Shown here: one piece after another, positions 1 through 8,838 of the stretch
How positions within the stretch are numbered: the stretch's first letter is position 1
Layout of the letters: each line of letters begins with the position of its first letter
From: Halorarum halophilum
Lineage (GTDB): Archaea; Halobacteriota; Halobacteria; Halobacteriales; Haloferacaceae
Assembly: GCF_013401515.1 (NCBI RefSeq)
Contig: NZ_CP058529.1
Location: 1,178,001-1,242,000 of the forward strand
Direction of reading: 5' to 3'
DNA length: 64,000 nucleotides
Translations under genes and position numbers: made by a program
Notes under the pieces: model-generated
The model's database searches: none
Told to the model about the DNA's origin: nothing
What the model saw: only the letters and a program-made list of their open reading frames with translations

Positions 1-594
1 CTCGTCGGGGTGGACCAGTTCCCGGACGTCCCTCCCGAGCAAGGCATCCGGCTGATCCGCACCGAACAGGCCGCTGCTCGTCGCGCTCGCCGTGATGATG
101 GTCCCATCGGGTTCGACCACGATGGCGGCCGGAGCGAACTCCTTCCAGAAGACGAGTTCGCGTTCGACCGCGTCGAGGCGATCCTGCATCCGTGCTCTGG
201 ACACCAGCGTGCCGATCCGGTTCGCCAGCAGGGCGAACTGGTCGATCCCGCCGCTCTTCTGCTGGTAGTCGCTGACGCCGGCGGAGATCGCGAGGCTGGC
301 GACCTCCTCGCTCCCCCTCGCCGTCAGGAGGACGAACGGAACGTCCGGAAACTCCGACCTGACGGTTACCAGGAACTCGAGTCCGTCCATTTGGGGCATC
401 TCGTAGTCGCTCAGAACGCAGTCGATCTCGTTCCCGTCGGCGTACAATCGGGCGAGTCCATCGGCAGCGGTCGTCTCCGAGAGAACGGTAAGTCGGTCGT
501 GTTCCCGCTCGAGCATCGTCGCGGCGAGTTCGAGGAAGGAGCGGTCGTCATCGACGTGGAGGACGGTGAGCTGGGACGCCGACTTGTCTTCCAT
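1..594 (-). CDS. Response-regulator receiver + PAS protein (5' part only, runs off left edge)
   Basis: 198 codons are visible, reading leftward from an ATG at 594-592 with no stop before the window edge. Residues 1-125 form a CheY-like receiver: acidic pocket in HVDDD (about 14-17), phospho-acceptor Asp63 in LSDYEMPQMDG, a conserved Thr in LLTARG and a Lys in QQKSG. A short coiled linker (about 130-150) leads into the start of a PAS domain (APAAIVVEPDG, then FGADQPDALLGRDV). This order is typical of haloarchaeal receiver-PAS histidine kinases or of receiver-PAS proteins with a bacterio-opsin-activator-type output; the deciding C-terminal part is outside the window. The long plus-strand reading frame over this region is a shadow. 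Confidence 0.85.
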   Translation of the reverse strand, partial: MEDKSASQLTVLHVDDDRSFLELAATMLEREHDRLTVLSETTAADGLARLYADGNEIDCVLSDYEMPQMDGLEFLVTVRSEFPDVPFVLLTARGSEEVASLAISAGVSDYQQKSGGIDQFALLANRIGTLVSRARMQDRLDAVERELVFWKEFAPAAIVVEPDGTIITASATSSGLFGADQPDALLGRDVRELVHPDE

Positions 595-918
595 GGAGTT
601 CTGTACCGAGATTAGACATGTAGTAGTTTCTATGTATACTTTACATGTTTTCGTGATTGGATGTATGTAAACGCCAGTCCTCGGTACCAACCAGGATCCA
701 ATCACTACCAGGAAGCGGAGGAGTGAACACAGCGTGGCCAGCCATTCCCGTTTACCGATCATTCCCTCGTTCCATCCAGAGTACAATTCGAGGCAGCGAA
801 GGGAAACCGAATACGGGAGAATGGGGAACGCGGATAGCCAGAATCCACACCGGTCACTGGGGCACGGCGAACTGAGCCAGGGGGAGCTCCCCCGTAACCC
901 CCGGAATGAGACCGGTTG
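595..918. other. Intergenic, upstream of receiver/PAS gene
   Basis: 324 bp without a convincing gene. The first ~55 bp are AT-rich (around 613-650, including tatgtatacttta), which suits the promoter of the leftward receiver/PAS gene. Two short plus-strand frames show no haloarchaeal composition or family resemblance and are not called. Confidence 0.5.
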
Positions 919-1827
919 CTATCGCTGTTCCCTCGGACTGTCGAATAGGGTCGAGTCCGCCTCGATCGACGCGAAGACCCGCTCGGCCCACTCGCGGGCG
1001 AGGGGCGAGTCCGTATCGACGAACGCCTGCATCAGTCCCGACTCGTCGTCGTATCCACCGATCCCGACGCGTTCGTCGAAGATAGCGAGTCCGTAGGGCA
1101 GCTTCTCGCGGGTCCGAAGGGTAAACTGCCCGCGGCCGATCGCCTCGTTTGCCTGGGCCGGGTACCTGTCCAGTAGTTTTTCGACGATATTGGGTGGGTA
1201 GATGACCTCGCTCTCGGTGGCGTCGAATATCCGTTGGTAGAACTCACCGATGCTCAACGGTGCCATATGTGTCGTACTGAACCCCCTGAACGTCTCCGAC
1301 TCGTCGACGAGTGAGATGAATCGCTCGACCGGTCGGTAGGGATCCTCAGGTCCCGCGACGGTGACGGTCGCGTCGACCATCGGTTCGATGGCGAGCTCCG
1401 CGTGGTGCGGACAGATCACGTCAAGCAGCGGCCCCATCCGATAGACGGCGCTCACGTTCGCCTCGAACCGAAGCACCTCGTCGGTGACCGCCTCGCCGTG
1501 TCCCGTCAACTTGAACCGGCTATCGACTTTCTCGACGAACCCCTGTTCGTCGAGCCACTTCGTCAGGCGGTGGCTCGTCGCCCGCGAGACGTCGAGGCGC
1601 TCCTCGATTTCCCGGCGGTCCAGCGGTTCCTGACGGAGTGCTTCGAGAATCGGGCCGTGGCGCACGATGTCGCCGAGCCGGTCCGCGTCGATGCGGGAAC
1701 CGGCCGCGTCCATGCGCTCACCGAGGTATTTCTGGTTCCGCGCGTTCTGCAGGACGGCCTCGAGGATCGGCGATCCGGGCGGTTTGAACACGTGGTCGTC
1801 CGTTCGGTCGTCTTCGGGGGCGTCCAT
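919..1827 (-). CDS. HTH transcriptional regulator, DUF1724/FaeA-like family (paralog 1)
   Basis: About 302 aa. An N-terminal winged helix (roughly residues 45-100, with ILEALRQEPLDRREIEERLD and VSRATSHRLTKWLDEQGF as the recognition-helix region) is followed by a ~170-aa C-terminal domain typical of a large haloarchaeal regulator family (DUF1724-like), with VERFISLVDESETFRGF and LPYGLAIFDERVGIGGYD. The start at the ATG at 1827 matches the start of the close paralog at 14565; a longer frame to 1914 has an uncharacteristic N-terminus. It is divergent from the methyltransferase gene on the other side, which it may control. A second close copy (14565-15476) and a distant one (36001-36825) lie in this window. 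The ligand is unknown. Confidence 0.85.
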   Translation of the reverse strand: MDAPEDDRTDDHVFKPPGSPILEAVLQNARNQKYLGERMDAAGSRIDADRLGDIVRHGPILEALRQEPLDRREIEERLDVSRATSHRLTKWLDEQGFVEKVDSRFKLTGHGEAVTDEVLRFEANVSAVYRMGPLLDVICPHHAELAIEPMVDATVTVAGPEDPYRPVERFISLVDESETFRGFSTTHMAPLSIGEFYQRIFDATESEVIYPPNIVEKLLDRYPAQANEAIGRGQFTLRTREKLPYGLAIFDERVGIGGYDDESGLMQAFVDTDSPLAREWAERVFASIEADSTLFDSPREQR

Positions 1828-1971
1828 GTCAATCACTATCGTGAGATTTGGTGGCGCAGGTAGTAATTCTATCTCGCACGATGTCGAGTTCGGTTCACGC
1901 CCCGAAACGCCCACTCACGCGCTGAAACGGCGTTCAGCTGGTGGAACGTCGTCTCTGCAGGTGAGGCCAAT

Positions 1972-3078
1972 ATGGCTGCCACCCACAGTTCGGGTATGGC
2001 ACCACCGACTATCGCCGGCGAACCGATCGATGAGGAGCGATTGGACGAACTCGTCGGAATGGCCGTCAACGAGCTCGGGGCGGCGTATTACGCCCCACTG
2101 ATCGTCATCGGCGACAGGCTCGGCCTCTACGAAGCGCTGTCAGACGGCGGACCGCTCACGCCCGTCGAGCTGGCCGAGCGGACGGATACCGTGGAGCGGT
2201 ACGTCGGCGAGTGGCTCGCCGCGGGAGCGGCCGGCGGGTACGTCACGTACGATTCCGGGACTGGTCGCTACAGCCTCACTCCCGAACAAACCGCGCTGCT
2301 GGCCGACGAAGACAGCCCCGTGTTCCTCGCCGGCGGGTTCCAGGGTTTGATGGGCTATCAGAAACGGCTCTCGGAGATCGAAGCCGACTTCCGTATCGGC
2401 GAGGGTGTGGGCTGGCACGAGCAGGACGAGGACGTCTGCCACGGCACGGAGCGCTTCTTCCAACCAAGTTACGAGACGAATCTCGTCGACGAGTGGATCC
2501 CCGCGCTCGACGGAATGGACGCGAAGCTCACGACGGGTGCGCGCGTGGCCGATGTGGGCTGTGGTCACGGCGCGTCGACGATCATCATGGCCGAGGCCTA
2601 TCCCGGTTCGGAGTTCGTCGCCATCGATTACCACGAGCACTCGATCGAGGTGGCTCGCGAGCGAGCCGAAGAAGCCGGTGTTGCGGACCGCATCAGCTTC
2701 GAGGTGGCGACCGCGAAGAAGTACGACGGGACCGACTACGACCTCGTGACGATGTTCGACGCGTATCACGACATGGGTGATCCGGTCGGCGTTGCGTCGC
2801 ACGTCCTGGAGACGCTCGCCGACGACGGGGCGTGGATGCTGGTCGAGCCGTTCGCCAACGATCGGGTCGAGGACAACCTGAATCCGGTCGGCAGGGCGTT
2901 CTACTGCGCCTCGACGATGGCCTGCGTTCCGAACTCGCTCGGCCAGGGCGGCGATCCTGCCCTGGGAGCACAGGCTGGCGAAGCACGTCTCAGTGAAGTG
3001 ATCACCGAGGGAGGGTTCGCGAGCGTCCGCCGGGCGACCGAGACGCCGTTCAACCTCGTACTCGAAGCCGGACCGTGA
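1972..3078 (+). CDS. SAM-dependent methyltransferase with N-terminal winged helix
   Basis: 368 aa from the ATG at 1972; the ATG at 1996 (MAPPTIAGEP) is an equally good start. Residues ~40-110 form a winged-helix dimerisation-like domain (LYEALSDGGPLTPVELAERT), as in Rv2258c-type and plant O-methyltransferase-like proteins. A class I Rossmann methyltransferase follows, with motif I VADVGCGHGASTIIMAEAYP, acidic residue FVAIDYHEHSIEVARERA and post-motif DLVTMFDAYHDMGDP. The substrate is unknown. It is divergent from the DUF1724-like regulator (gap ~145 bp), so the pair probably forms a regulator-target unit. The full catalytic core is present and there is no sign of decay. Confidence 0.85.
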   Translation: MAATHSSGMAPPTIAGEPIDEERLDELVGMAVNELGAAYYAPLIVIGDRLGLYEALSDGGPLTPVELAERTDTVERYVGEWLAAGAAGGYVTYDSGTGRYSLTPEQTALLADEDSPVFLAGGFQGLMGYQKRLSEIEADFRIGEGVGWHEQDEDVCHGTERFFQPSYETNLVDEWIPALDGMDAKLTTGARVADVGCGHGASTIIMAEAYPGSEFVAIDYHEHSIEVARERAEEAGVADRISFEVATAKKYDGTDYDLVTMFDAYHDMGDPVGVASHVLETLADDGAWMLVEPFANDRVEDNLNPVGRAFYCASTMACVPNSLGQGGDPALGAQAGEARLSEVITEGGFASVRRATETPFNLVLEAGP

Positions 3079-3337
3079 CGACAGTTCCATCCTGACTGTA
3101 CGCGAATCCCTGTGGCATCACTTCCCAATTCCACCATCGAACGAAAGCAAAAACGCGCCCGTTCGACTGATCGTCCCGGCGTGATCGGGCGATCATCGCG
3201 GCTCAAACGTATCGGCGCTATAAGCATCGGTCGACGATCGGTGATGACTGCCACGTGACGTGGACCGGTTGAGTGGGAGCTGACTTTCACCCGAATGCTC
3301 ACACCACGCTTTACCGGATGGAGCGCGAATATTTGTC

Positions 3338-3610
3338 GTGAGCACCTTAACCACGGATGATGCGCGGGGTCGCGTTCGATACGACTGGTCGGATATGGCA
3401 CCGAGTATTGCTGTCATCGAGGCCATCGCAGCAGTCGAGAACGTGGAGCCGGACGACCTTGCGTTCGGAGGAGGCTTGCCCTTGAGCGAGTACATCGATC
3501 CCGACGCACTCGATTCGCTCGTCACCCACGACGACGTCACGATCTCGTTCACTGTCGCCGAATACCGGATTCGAATCGACGGGAGCCACGTGGGGGTCCA
3601 CAGCGAGTAG
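3338..3610 (+). CDS. HalOD1 output-domain protein
   Basis: 90 aa from a GTG at 3338 (ATG at 3395 is an alternative but would cut the domain edge). The single domain matches the haloarchaeal HalOD1 pattern: PSIAVIEAIAAVENVEPDDL, then LSEYIDPDALDSLV, then a two-strand end TISFTVAEYRIRIDG. HalOD1 domains are found alone or fused to receivers and are thought to be signalling outputs, but their biochemistry is unknown. The gene stands alone. A dispersed non-coding repeat starts 26 bp after its stop. A second, broken HalOD1 frame lies at 11236-11526. Confidence 0.75.
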   Translation: MSTLTTDDARGRVRYDWSDMAPSIAVIEAIAAVENVEPDDLAFGGGLPLSEYIDPDALDSLVTHDDVTISFTVAEYRIRIDGSHVGVHSE

Positions 3611-3636
3611 GCGCTCCGGCATGGGTTCAGTATTAA

Positions 3637-3788
3637 TTCGCAGGTCTACGTAGCAGTTGATTCGGACACAGCCGATCGAACAACTCCGGCCTTGCGCGCG
3701 ACCACTGTGAGTTGGCAGTCGGATCCACGAAGTTGCGTTGTCGAGAAACGCGATTCTCGGAAATGTCCCCGTGGGACTGACTGATGAA
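3637..3788 (-). repeat. Dispersed ~152-bp repeat, copy A
   Basis: Read on the minus strand, this stretch aligns end to end with copies B (34871-35022) and C (35521-35674). Shared blocks are CATCAGTCAG at the start, TTCCGAGAAT, GGAGTTGTTC-ATCGGCT, GAATCAAC-GCTACG and TAGACCTGCGAA at the end. It holds two inverted repeats: CGAGAA/TTCTCG at 3742-3759, and GTTG-TTCG against CGAA-T-CAAC at 3656-3684. It is non-coding and lies between the HalOD1 gene and a DUF5789 gene. Confidence 0.75.
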
Positions 3789-3859
3789 ACGACAAGTACA
3801 TAGGAGATACGTACGAGAGCCAGGGAGATCCAACTGGCGAGACGGGTGATAGGGCGTGA

Positions 3860-4192
3860 TCAGCGATGTATCAGTCCCAGTATCCGGCTGCGAACGTCGT
3901 CGGCCGAGTCGTACGTTTGGTTATCAGTGGGGGCGAGCACTTCCTCGAGGGATTCCTCCCCACCTCGAGTGTCGATCTCGTAGTCGCCGTAGGCCTCGAC
4001 CAGTTCGTCCGTCGTGGTCGGATAGTCGTGGGTTTCGAGCTCGTCATCGAGGTCGCCAAGCCGCCCACCAGGGTCGCCGTGCATCGGCAGGTCTTCGTCG
4101 GCACGATCGCGTATCTCCTCCTTCTTCCGCTCTCGCTGGTGTCCCTCTTCGTCGTCCAGTTGGTCGTCTCGGCCCTGATTGTCATCTACCAT
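3860..4192 (-). CDS. DUF5789-like small acidic protein
   Basis: About 110 aa from the ATG at 4192 (a frame to 4237 exists but adds non-conserved residues). A charged N-terminus (DDEEGHQRERKKEEIRDRAD) leads to a compact domain with HDYPTTTDELVEAYGDYEI and ADDVRSRILGLIHR. That pattern is typical of the haloarchaeal DUF5789/DUF2795-like family (short helical proteins of unknown role). It lies just upstream of the AI-2E transporter gene on the same strand (109 bp gap), so they may be transcribed from adjacent promoters. A second protein of a similar type lies at 61119-61373. Confidence 0.65.
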   Translation of the reverse strand: MVDDNQGRDDQLDDEEGHQRERKKEEIRDRADEDLPMHGDPGGRLGDLDDELETHDYPTTTDELVEAYGDYEIDTRGGEESLEEVLAPTDNQTYDSADDVRSRILGLIHR

Positions 4193-4301
4193 CCCAAGCA
4201 ATTGGAGGTCGACTCGGAAAACGGTGTGGTCGCTCACCGATACGGGTGACGCAACCTCGCCCGATCGACACGAGAGAATCGACGGCGGGGGACGATCCCG
4301 A

Positions 4302-5339
4302 TCAGTCGGTGGTCGAGTTCATCTGCTCCCGTGCAAACTGGTCGAGGGCGACCTTCGTTCCGCCGAGGACGACCGGGCCGACGAACAGGCCGATCGCCCC
4401 GAACAGGACGATTCCTCCGAAGATCCCCACGACGATGGTCGCTACGTTGAGCGCTCCGCTCCGGTTGATGATCGCCGGGCGGAGGTAGAGGTCCGATGCG
4501 CTGACCACCGACCCGTAGACGACAAGGAGGGCCGCTGCGAGGGGGCGACCGATCGCGAGCAGGTAGCCCGAAACCGGAAGCCAGACACCGAACGCCCCAA
4601 CGAGCGGGAGCAGCGTGAGGATGAACGTCGCCACGGTCAAGAACACGACCCCCGGCATGCCAACGAGCGCCAATCCGATGCCGAGCAGTACCGCCTGGAC
4701 CCCCGCGACAGCGACGTTCCCGATGACGGACGCCCACATGAGGGTGTCGAGTTCACCGAGCAGTTCCCGCTGGACACGATCGGAGACGGGGACGACCGAT
4801 CGCAGCCACGTGACGAACTGGTCACCGTCCCGCAACAACGCGAAGAGTACGAAGACCGTCACGGTGAGCCCGATCAGCACGCCAGGGAGACCTCCGATGA
4901 CGGTTACTGCGCCGGTCGCGAGACGCTGCAACCCAGTGGCGATCGGCTCCTGATACGTCGCGTACAACAGCTCGAAGTCGATCACGTAGCCGATGGTTTC
5001 GAACTGTTCCTGAATCGTGTCGGGACTGAGGTTCCCCTCCTGGATGGCGGTCAGGAGCCCGAGTCCCTGCTGAATTGCGACCGCGAGGACGTATGCAACC
5101 GGGATGAAAAGCAAGAATACCGAGAGCGAGATGAGGGTGAGGGCAGCCGTATCCGAGCGCATCCGACGCTCGAGTCTCCGCTGTGCGGGAGCGAGAACGT
5201 ATGCGAGGACGATCGCGAGCAGGACGTACTGAAGCTGTGTGAGAACGAGGAGCGCGGCGAGAACGCTGCTTACCGCCGCCAAGATCGACAATCCGGCATT
5301 GTCCGAAAGTCTACGTCGACGATCACCCTGTTCAGTCAT
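4302..5339 (-). CDS. AI-2E family transporter (membrane permease)
   Basis: 345 aa integral membrane protein with seven to eight predicted helices: a pair near residues 18-50, one near 65-90, then, after a soluble segment (TAIQEGNLSPDTIQEQFETI), further helices from ~145 to 325. The family pattern is clear: GLPGVLIGLTVTVFVLFALLRDG in the middle and GALNVATIVVGIFGGIVLFG near the end. The AI-2E transporter family (TqsA/YdiK/PerM) includes putative autoinducer exporters and Na+/H+ antiporters; haloarchaeal members have no proven substrate. The start ATG at 5339 gives the usual length. Confidence 0.88.
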   Translation of the reverse strand: MTEQGDRRRRLSDNAGLSILAAVSSVLAALLVLTQLQYVLLAIVLAYVLAPAQRRLERRMRSDTAALTLISLSVFLLFIPVAYVLAVAIQQGLGLLTAIQEGNLSPDTIQEQFETIGYVIDFELLYATYQEPIATGLQRLATGAVTVIGGLPGVLIGLTVTVFVLFALLRDGDQFVTWLRSVVPVSDRVQRELLGELDTLMWASVIGNVAVAGVQAVLLGIGLALVGMPGVVFLTVATFILTLLPLVGAFGVWLPVSGYLLAIGRPLAAALLVVYGSVVSASDLYLRPAIINRSGALNVATIVVGIFGGIVLFGAIGLFVGPVVLGGTKVALDQFAREQMNSTTD

Positions 5340-5514
5340 GTCCCCATTACGACATCCGTGCTCTTGGCTTGAATGGACAGAATCGGACCCCTACGAGTGA
5401 CCATCAGTGATGCCGGACCCCGGTAATCGAGACAGGTGCAGTCGCATCAGATCCCCTCACGCGCCGGATTCGTCGTTCACGTGGAGGGTGCATGGGGTGT
5501 ACATCCGGTGAGAC

Positions 5515-5943
5515 CTAGCTCTGCGTTCGACGGACGAACTCGTCGAGTTCCTCTTCGATGAGCGTCGCAACACGCTCGCTGTACGTCCAGAGCGCGGCGT
5601 TGAGTCGCTCTTCGGTCTCATCGTCGAGTTCGTCGACCCCGCGAAGAACGGAGTCCCTCGTAATCTGGGGGTGATACACGCAGACTACGCCGAGCGAGGT
5701 GTCCGAACTCGATGTCCCGGCCGTGTGGATCCCGTACTGATCGGTCCCCCAGACCCCGTCACCCCCCTGTCGCTCCAGTTCGGAATCGAGCGCGTCGAGG
5801 AGCCGCACCTCTTCGGAGGAGACAACTGGATCGTCGCCCTCGAACAGTTCAGCGTACGCCTCCGCCCGGGCAGTTCTCGTCCACTGGTCCAGATGTGCGC
5901 GCGCCTGGACGACGAGGTGTCGCTCGTCCGGAAACTCAGCCAT
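5515..5943 (-). CDS. Conserved hypothetical haloarchaeal protein
   Basis: 142 aa, strongly acidic and soluble, with no signal peptide or membrane segment. Helical stretches at ~10-70 (RAHLDQWTRTARAEAYAELF) and at the C-terminus (TEERLNAALWTYSERVATLIEEELDEF) flank a strand-rich middle (WGTDQYGIHTAG then LGVVCVYHPQITRDSVL). Codon use is haloarchaeal, and the frame is the only long one with protein-like composition here. I do not recognise a family with confidence. It stands alone, between the AI-2E transporter and the MscS-like channel genes on the same strand. Confidence 0.7.
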   Translation of the reverse strand: MAEFPDERHLVVQARAHLDQWTRTARAEAYAELFEGDDPVVSSEEVRLLDALDSELERQGGDGVWGTDQYGIHTAGTSSSDTSLGVVCVYHPQITRDSVLRGVDELDDETEERLNAALWTYSERVATLIEEELDEFVRRTQS

Positions 5944-6134
5944 GCTCCCCAGACGACGGCCAGGTCAATCAAGGTTCGGACGCAGCCTGCGACCGGTCCG
6001 GGGTTCGGGGTGTGACGGCTCGACTACCGAGACGGACCGTTGGGTCACAGTCGGACGCCCCGGAAGAACGCGATCACAAGCATCGTGACGACCGACGAAG
6101 TCACGATCCCTCCCTCGTCGCGGCCGCCGGGGGA

Positions 6135-6911
6135 TCAGTCGTCTACGTCGTCATCCGAGGTGTGCTGCTCGCCGCCGTCAGCGCGGGGTGAGCCCTGTGG
6201 TGCGGGCGATGCCGAGGATGCGCGGCCGGCCCAGTTCGGGAGGTTCTCCTCGACGTAGGTGTGTCCGCCCCACCCGAAGGCGAGTCCGGCGCCGAGGGCG
6301 ATCGCAGCGGCCAGTCCCCATGCTGCCGCGTTAGCGAACACGAACAGGATACTGACGTCGATGCCCATCGTGTCGAGTCCGATCACGACCGCGGTGAAGT
6401 AGAGGAACAGGCGAGTCCCCGTTGCGAACCACGACGTGTACGCCGTCTGGGTGGCAGCTCGGGTCCGCGTGATCGCGTCACCGATGAAGTCGGCGACGAC
6501 GAACCCGAGGACGATCACCAGAAGCCCGGCAACGAACGCCGGGAGATAGGAGACGGCCGTCCCGATCCACTCCGAGAGCAGCGGAATCGCGAGCACGTTC
6601 GCCGCAGCGAGGATCGCGATGGCGTAGACGAACCACTTCGCGAGCCCCCCGAACGCGTTCGCGACGGCAGTTTCCGACCCGCCGAGGAGGCTTCCGAGCG
6701 GCGTCTCCGTGACCATTCGGTCGAGTTCGACGCGATCGGCCACCGCTCGGACCACCTTCGCGACGGCGACACCGACGACCCAGCCGATCAGGAGGATGAC
6801 GAGTGCCCCCAGCAGTCGGGGAGCGAACGCAACTATCCCCGCGATCGTCTCCTCGAGGAACCCCGGCACGGATACCTGGAGTACGTGACCCTGTAGCGTT
6901 GCTGTAAACAT
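6135..6911 (-). CDS. MscS-like / CmpX-type membrane channel protein
   Basis: 258 aa. The start at the ATG at 6911 (MFTATLQGH) is chosen because the longer frame to 7121 adds ~70 residues of non-membrane, non-conserved sequence. Four hydrophobic segments follow the repeated 'TM_helix' pattern seen in CmpX and other mechanosensitive-channel relatives: PRLLGALVILLIGWVVGVAV, WFVYAIAILAAANVLAIPLL, AFVAGLLVIVLGFVVADFIG and a long glycine/alanine-rich pair ending at GLAFGWGGHTYVEENLP. The MscS beta-domain is absent. The C-terminus is a short acidic tail. Probable role: osmotic or membrane-stress response. A long regulatory-looking gap separates it from the divergent acidic repeat protein. Confidence 0.8.
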   Translation of the reverse strand: MFTATLQGHVLQVSVPGFLEETIAGIVAFAPRLLGALVILLIGWVVGVAVAKVVRAVADRVELDRMVTETPLGSLLGGSETAVANAFGGLAKWFVYAIAILAAANVLAIPLLSEWIGTAVSYLPAFVAGLLVIVLGFVVADFIGDAITRTRAATQTAYTSWFATGTRLFLYFTAVVIGLDTMGIDVSILFVFANAAAWGLAAAIALGAGLAFGWGGHTYVEENLPNWAGRASSASPAPQGSPRADGGEQHTSDDDVDD

Positions 6912-7340
6912 CACACAGAGGGATTCGTCGCCGACGGGGTTAGTTAGAAAGTACCGAGAGTTCAGTAACCCAATCTTGTTACTGGACGTCGTATCGCCGA
7001 CTACAGCCGATCGAGGTGAGACGTTTCGCCTTTTCGCATCGAATATAGCAGCGATCCCACGGAGTCGGAACGAGGCCAAGGAGGTACTCCCGGGCAGCGC
7101 CGAGTTTATTTCGCCTGTCATGGTGACTGGCAGTAACTCTCCCGTACCGGCGCAGCGTCTAAACTATCACTTGCTGATCGAACCCCGAAGGAATTGGTAA
7201 TCTATCATCTTCCGGTGGGACCGACCATTGCGATACGTACTGTGACCTTCCGGGTGACAATCAGCGAATTGACCAGTAACGGGATTGCAAATCTTAACTG
7301 ACAGTTATGCCCCCGCCAGACGTTGGAATACGTGGAAAAT
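6912..7340. promoter_or_regulatory. Divergent intergenic region with repeated CAGTAAC sites
   Basis: 429 bp between two divergent genes. The heptamer CAGTAAC occurs at 6963-6969, 7131-7137 and 7274-7280, and its complement GTTACTG at 6978-6984. The first and last of these form a perfect 7-bp inverted repeat with an 8-bp loop. Four sites in ~320 bp is far above chance for a heptamer. The two outer sites lie ~60 bp upstream of each gene's start, which suits operator positions. No gene is seen. Confidence 0.5.
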
Positions 7341-8669
7341 ATGACCGCAGAAGACACCGAGGAACGAAAATTGACGATGGATCGTGAAACGATCAGGGAA
7401 TGGGCCGAGATGTACGACGCGACTCCCGTCCGTACAACCGAAACCGCAGACGCGGACGAAGCCGCGGTCCCTTACCAATTGCGCCCCGAGACCGAGCAAA
7501 CCGAGACGATGGAGTCGCTCCACTGGGACGAGTTCTTCCAGGATGTCGAGGAGTTCGGGCTCGTAATCGTCTTCCACGACGAGAGCGCCGACCGGCTGTT
7601 CGAGGTTGTTGGCCGCGACCAAGTACTGGCCCACGAACCCGTGGAGACCACCGAGCTCGATGAGCGTCTGCTGGCAGGGGAGACGATCACGAGCGAGTTC
7701 ACCGAGACGACCGTCATCGATCGGACGATCGTCGAGCGTGCAACGGTTCAGAGCGGGATCGTCGATACCGAGGAGCTCGATAGCCGTGTCGTCGATGTCA
7801 AACTGCTCTCCAGGGAGATCGTCGGCTCCCACGTGCTCGATCGGGACCTGCTCGACGAAGTTGACCAGTCCCGGTTCGAGGATATGAGCCGGCTCGAAGG
7901 CGGGTTTCGGGAGGAACTCCCCCGGCCGATCGGCGTCGAGGTCGAAGTCGAGGAGGACTGGTCGGTCACTCGCGAGGTGCTCGAGCGCGTGACCATCGAG
8001 AGCAGGATCGTCGACGTGGACGTCACCGAGACCGACGAGGTGGAATCCGAGACCCTCGAGAGTTCGATCGAAATCGATGGCCTCCAGCGTTCACTTCTGG
8101 AAAGCGATCTCATCGAGACGGAGGCCGACGCCGAGGAGGTCGTCGAGAGTGAATCCATCGAAAGCGAGTTCCACAGCGACGACGTCGTCCGAACACAGCT
8201 CATCCAGCGGCGGACCGTGGAGGACGACGTTACCGAGCGAAAAGTGATCCGGGGCGAACTCGACGAGAGCGAGGTCGTTCAGATCGAGATCAACGCGAGC
8301 AACCCCACTGAGACGGCGTTCGTCGATAGCGAAGACCTGGAGACAGAGGCAGCCCCCGTTGGTGTGACGGAGTACGAGACCGAGGCCACCGAGGCTGAGC
8401 AGGCCGAGGCCGAACGGAGCGAGGACGGGCGGACAGGACTCACAGAGGACGACGAAGGGAAGCCAGTCGTGGACGCTGGAGGCGAAGCGGTGGGTATGGT
8501 CGAAGAGGTGAGCGGGAGTACGGCATACATCGACCCCGAACCAGGACTCGTCGACCGAATCAAGACGACGCTGGGCTGGGGTGACGCCGACGAGGGGAAC
8601 TATCCCATCGAGGACGAGAACATCGACCGAGTCACCGACGACGAAGTCCGGTTGTCAGTCGGTAAGTAA
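7341..8669 (+). CDS. Repetitive acidic protein with C-terminal PRC-barrel-like domain
   Basis: About 442 aa from the ATG at 7341 (a TTG at 7323 extends the frame but is less likely). Residues ~55-90 form a small globular start (WDEFFQDVEEFGLVIVFHD). From ~110 to 340 the chain is built of a short reiterated pattern: hydrophobic pairs alternating with acidic or small residues, as in TVIDRTIVERATVQSGIVD, LDSRVVDVKLLSREIVGSHV and VTIESRIVDVDVTE. This is suggestive of a beta-solenoid or long beta-rich fold. A low-complexity Glu/Ala linker follows. The C-terminal ~75 residues (GKPVVDAGGEAVGMVEEV, then DRIKTTLGWGDADE) look like a haloarchaeal PRC-barrel domain. There is no signal peptide. The flanking UspA and MscS-like genes suggest a stress role (inference). 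Confidence 0.75.
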   Translation: MTAEDTEERKLTMDRETIREWAEMYDATPVRTTETADADEAAVPYQLRPETEQTETMESLHWDEFFQDVEEFGLVIVFHDESADRLFEVVGRDQVLAHEPVETTELDERLLAGETITSEFTETTVIDRTIVERATVQSGIVDTEELDSRVVDVKLLSREIVGSHVLDRDLLDEVDQSRFEDMSRLEGGFREELPRPIGVEVEVEEDWSVTREVLERVTIESRIVDVDVTETDEVESETLESSIEIDGLQRSLLESDLIETEADAEEVVESESIESEFHSDDVVRTQLIQRRTVEDDVTERKVIRGELDESEVVQIEINASNPTETAFVDSEDLETEAAPVGVTEYETEATEAEQAEAERSEDGRTGLTEDDEGKPVVDAGGEAVGMVEEVSGSTAYIDPEPGLVDRIKTTLGWGDADEGNYPIEDENIDRVTDDEVRLSVGK

Positions 8670-8838
8670 TCCACTCTCCCTCCTCCTGCGACAGCTACCG
8701 AGCCTCGATGGCTATGTGAAGTGGACCGTTGTCACCCGAGGGCTCGATGACCGAACTGGCGTGTAGCTCGCGTATGCCGGCCGGAAAGCGTCCGAACGAC
8801 TGGTGGACCGAACCGCCATCAGAGAGGATTCCAATCGA

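Noticed and set aside
657-1096. Two overlapping plus-strand frames left of the first regulator
   Set aside because: No start signals, no haloarchaeal acidic composition, and the second one runs antisense into the regulator gene.
3180-3195. Short palindrome TGATCGGGCGATCA before the HalOD1 gene
   Set aside because: A 6-bp-arm palindrome alone, with no second site or conserved context, is not enough to call an operator.
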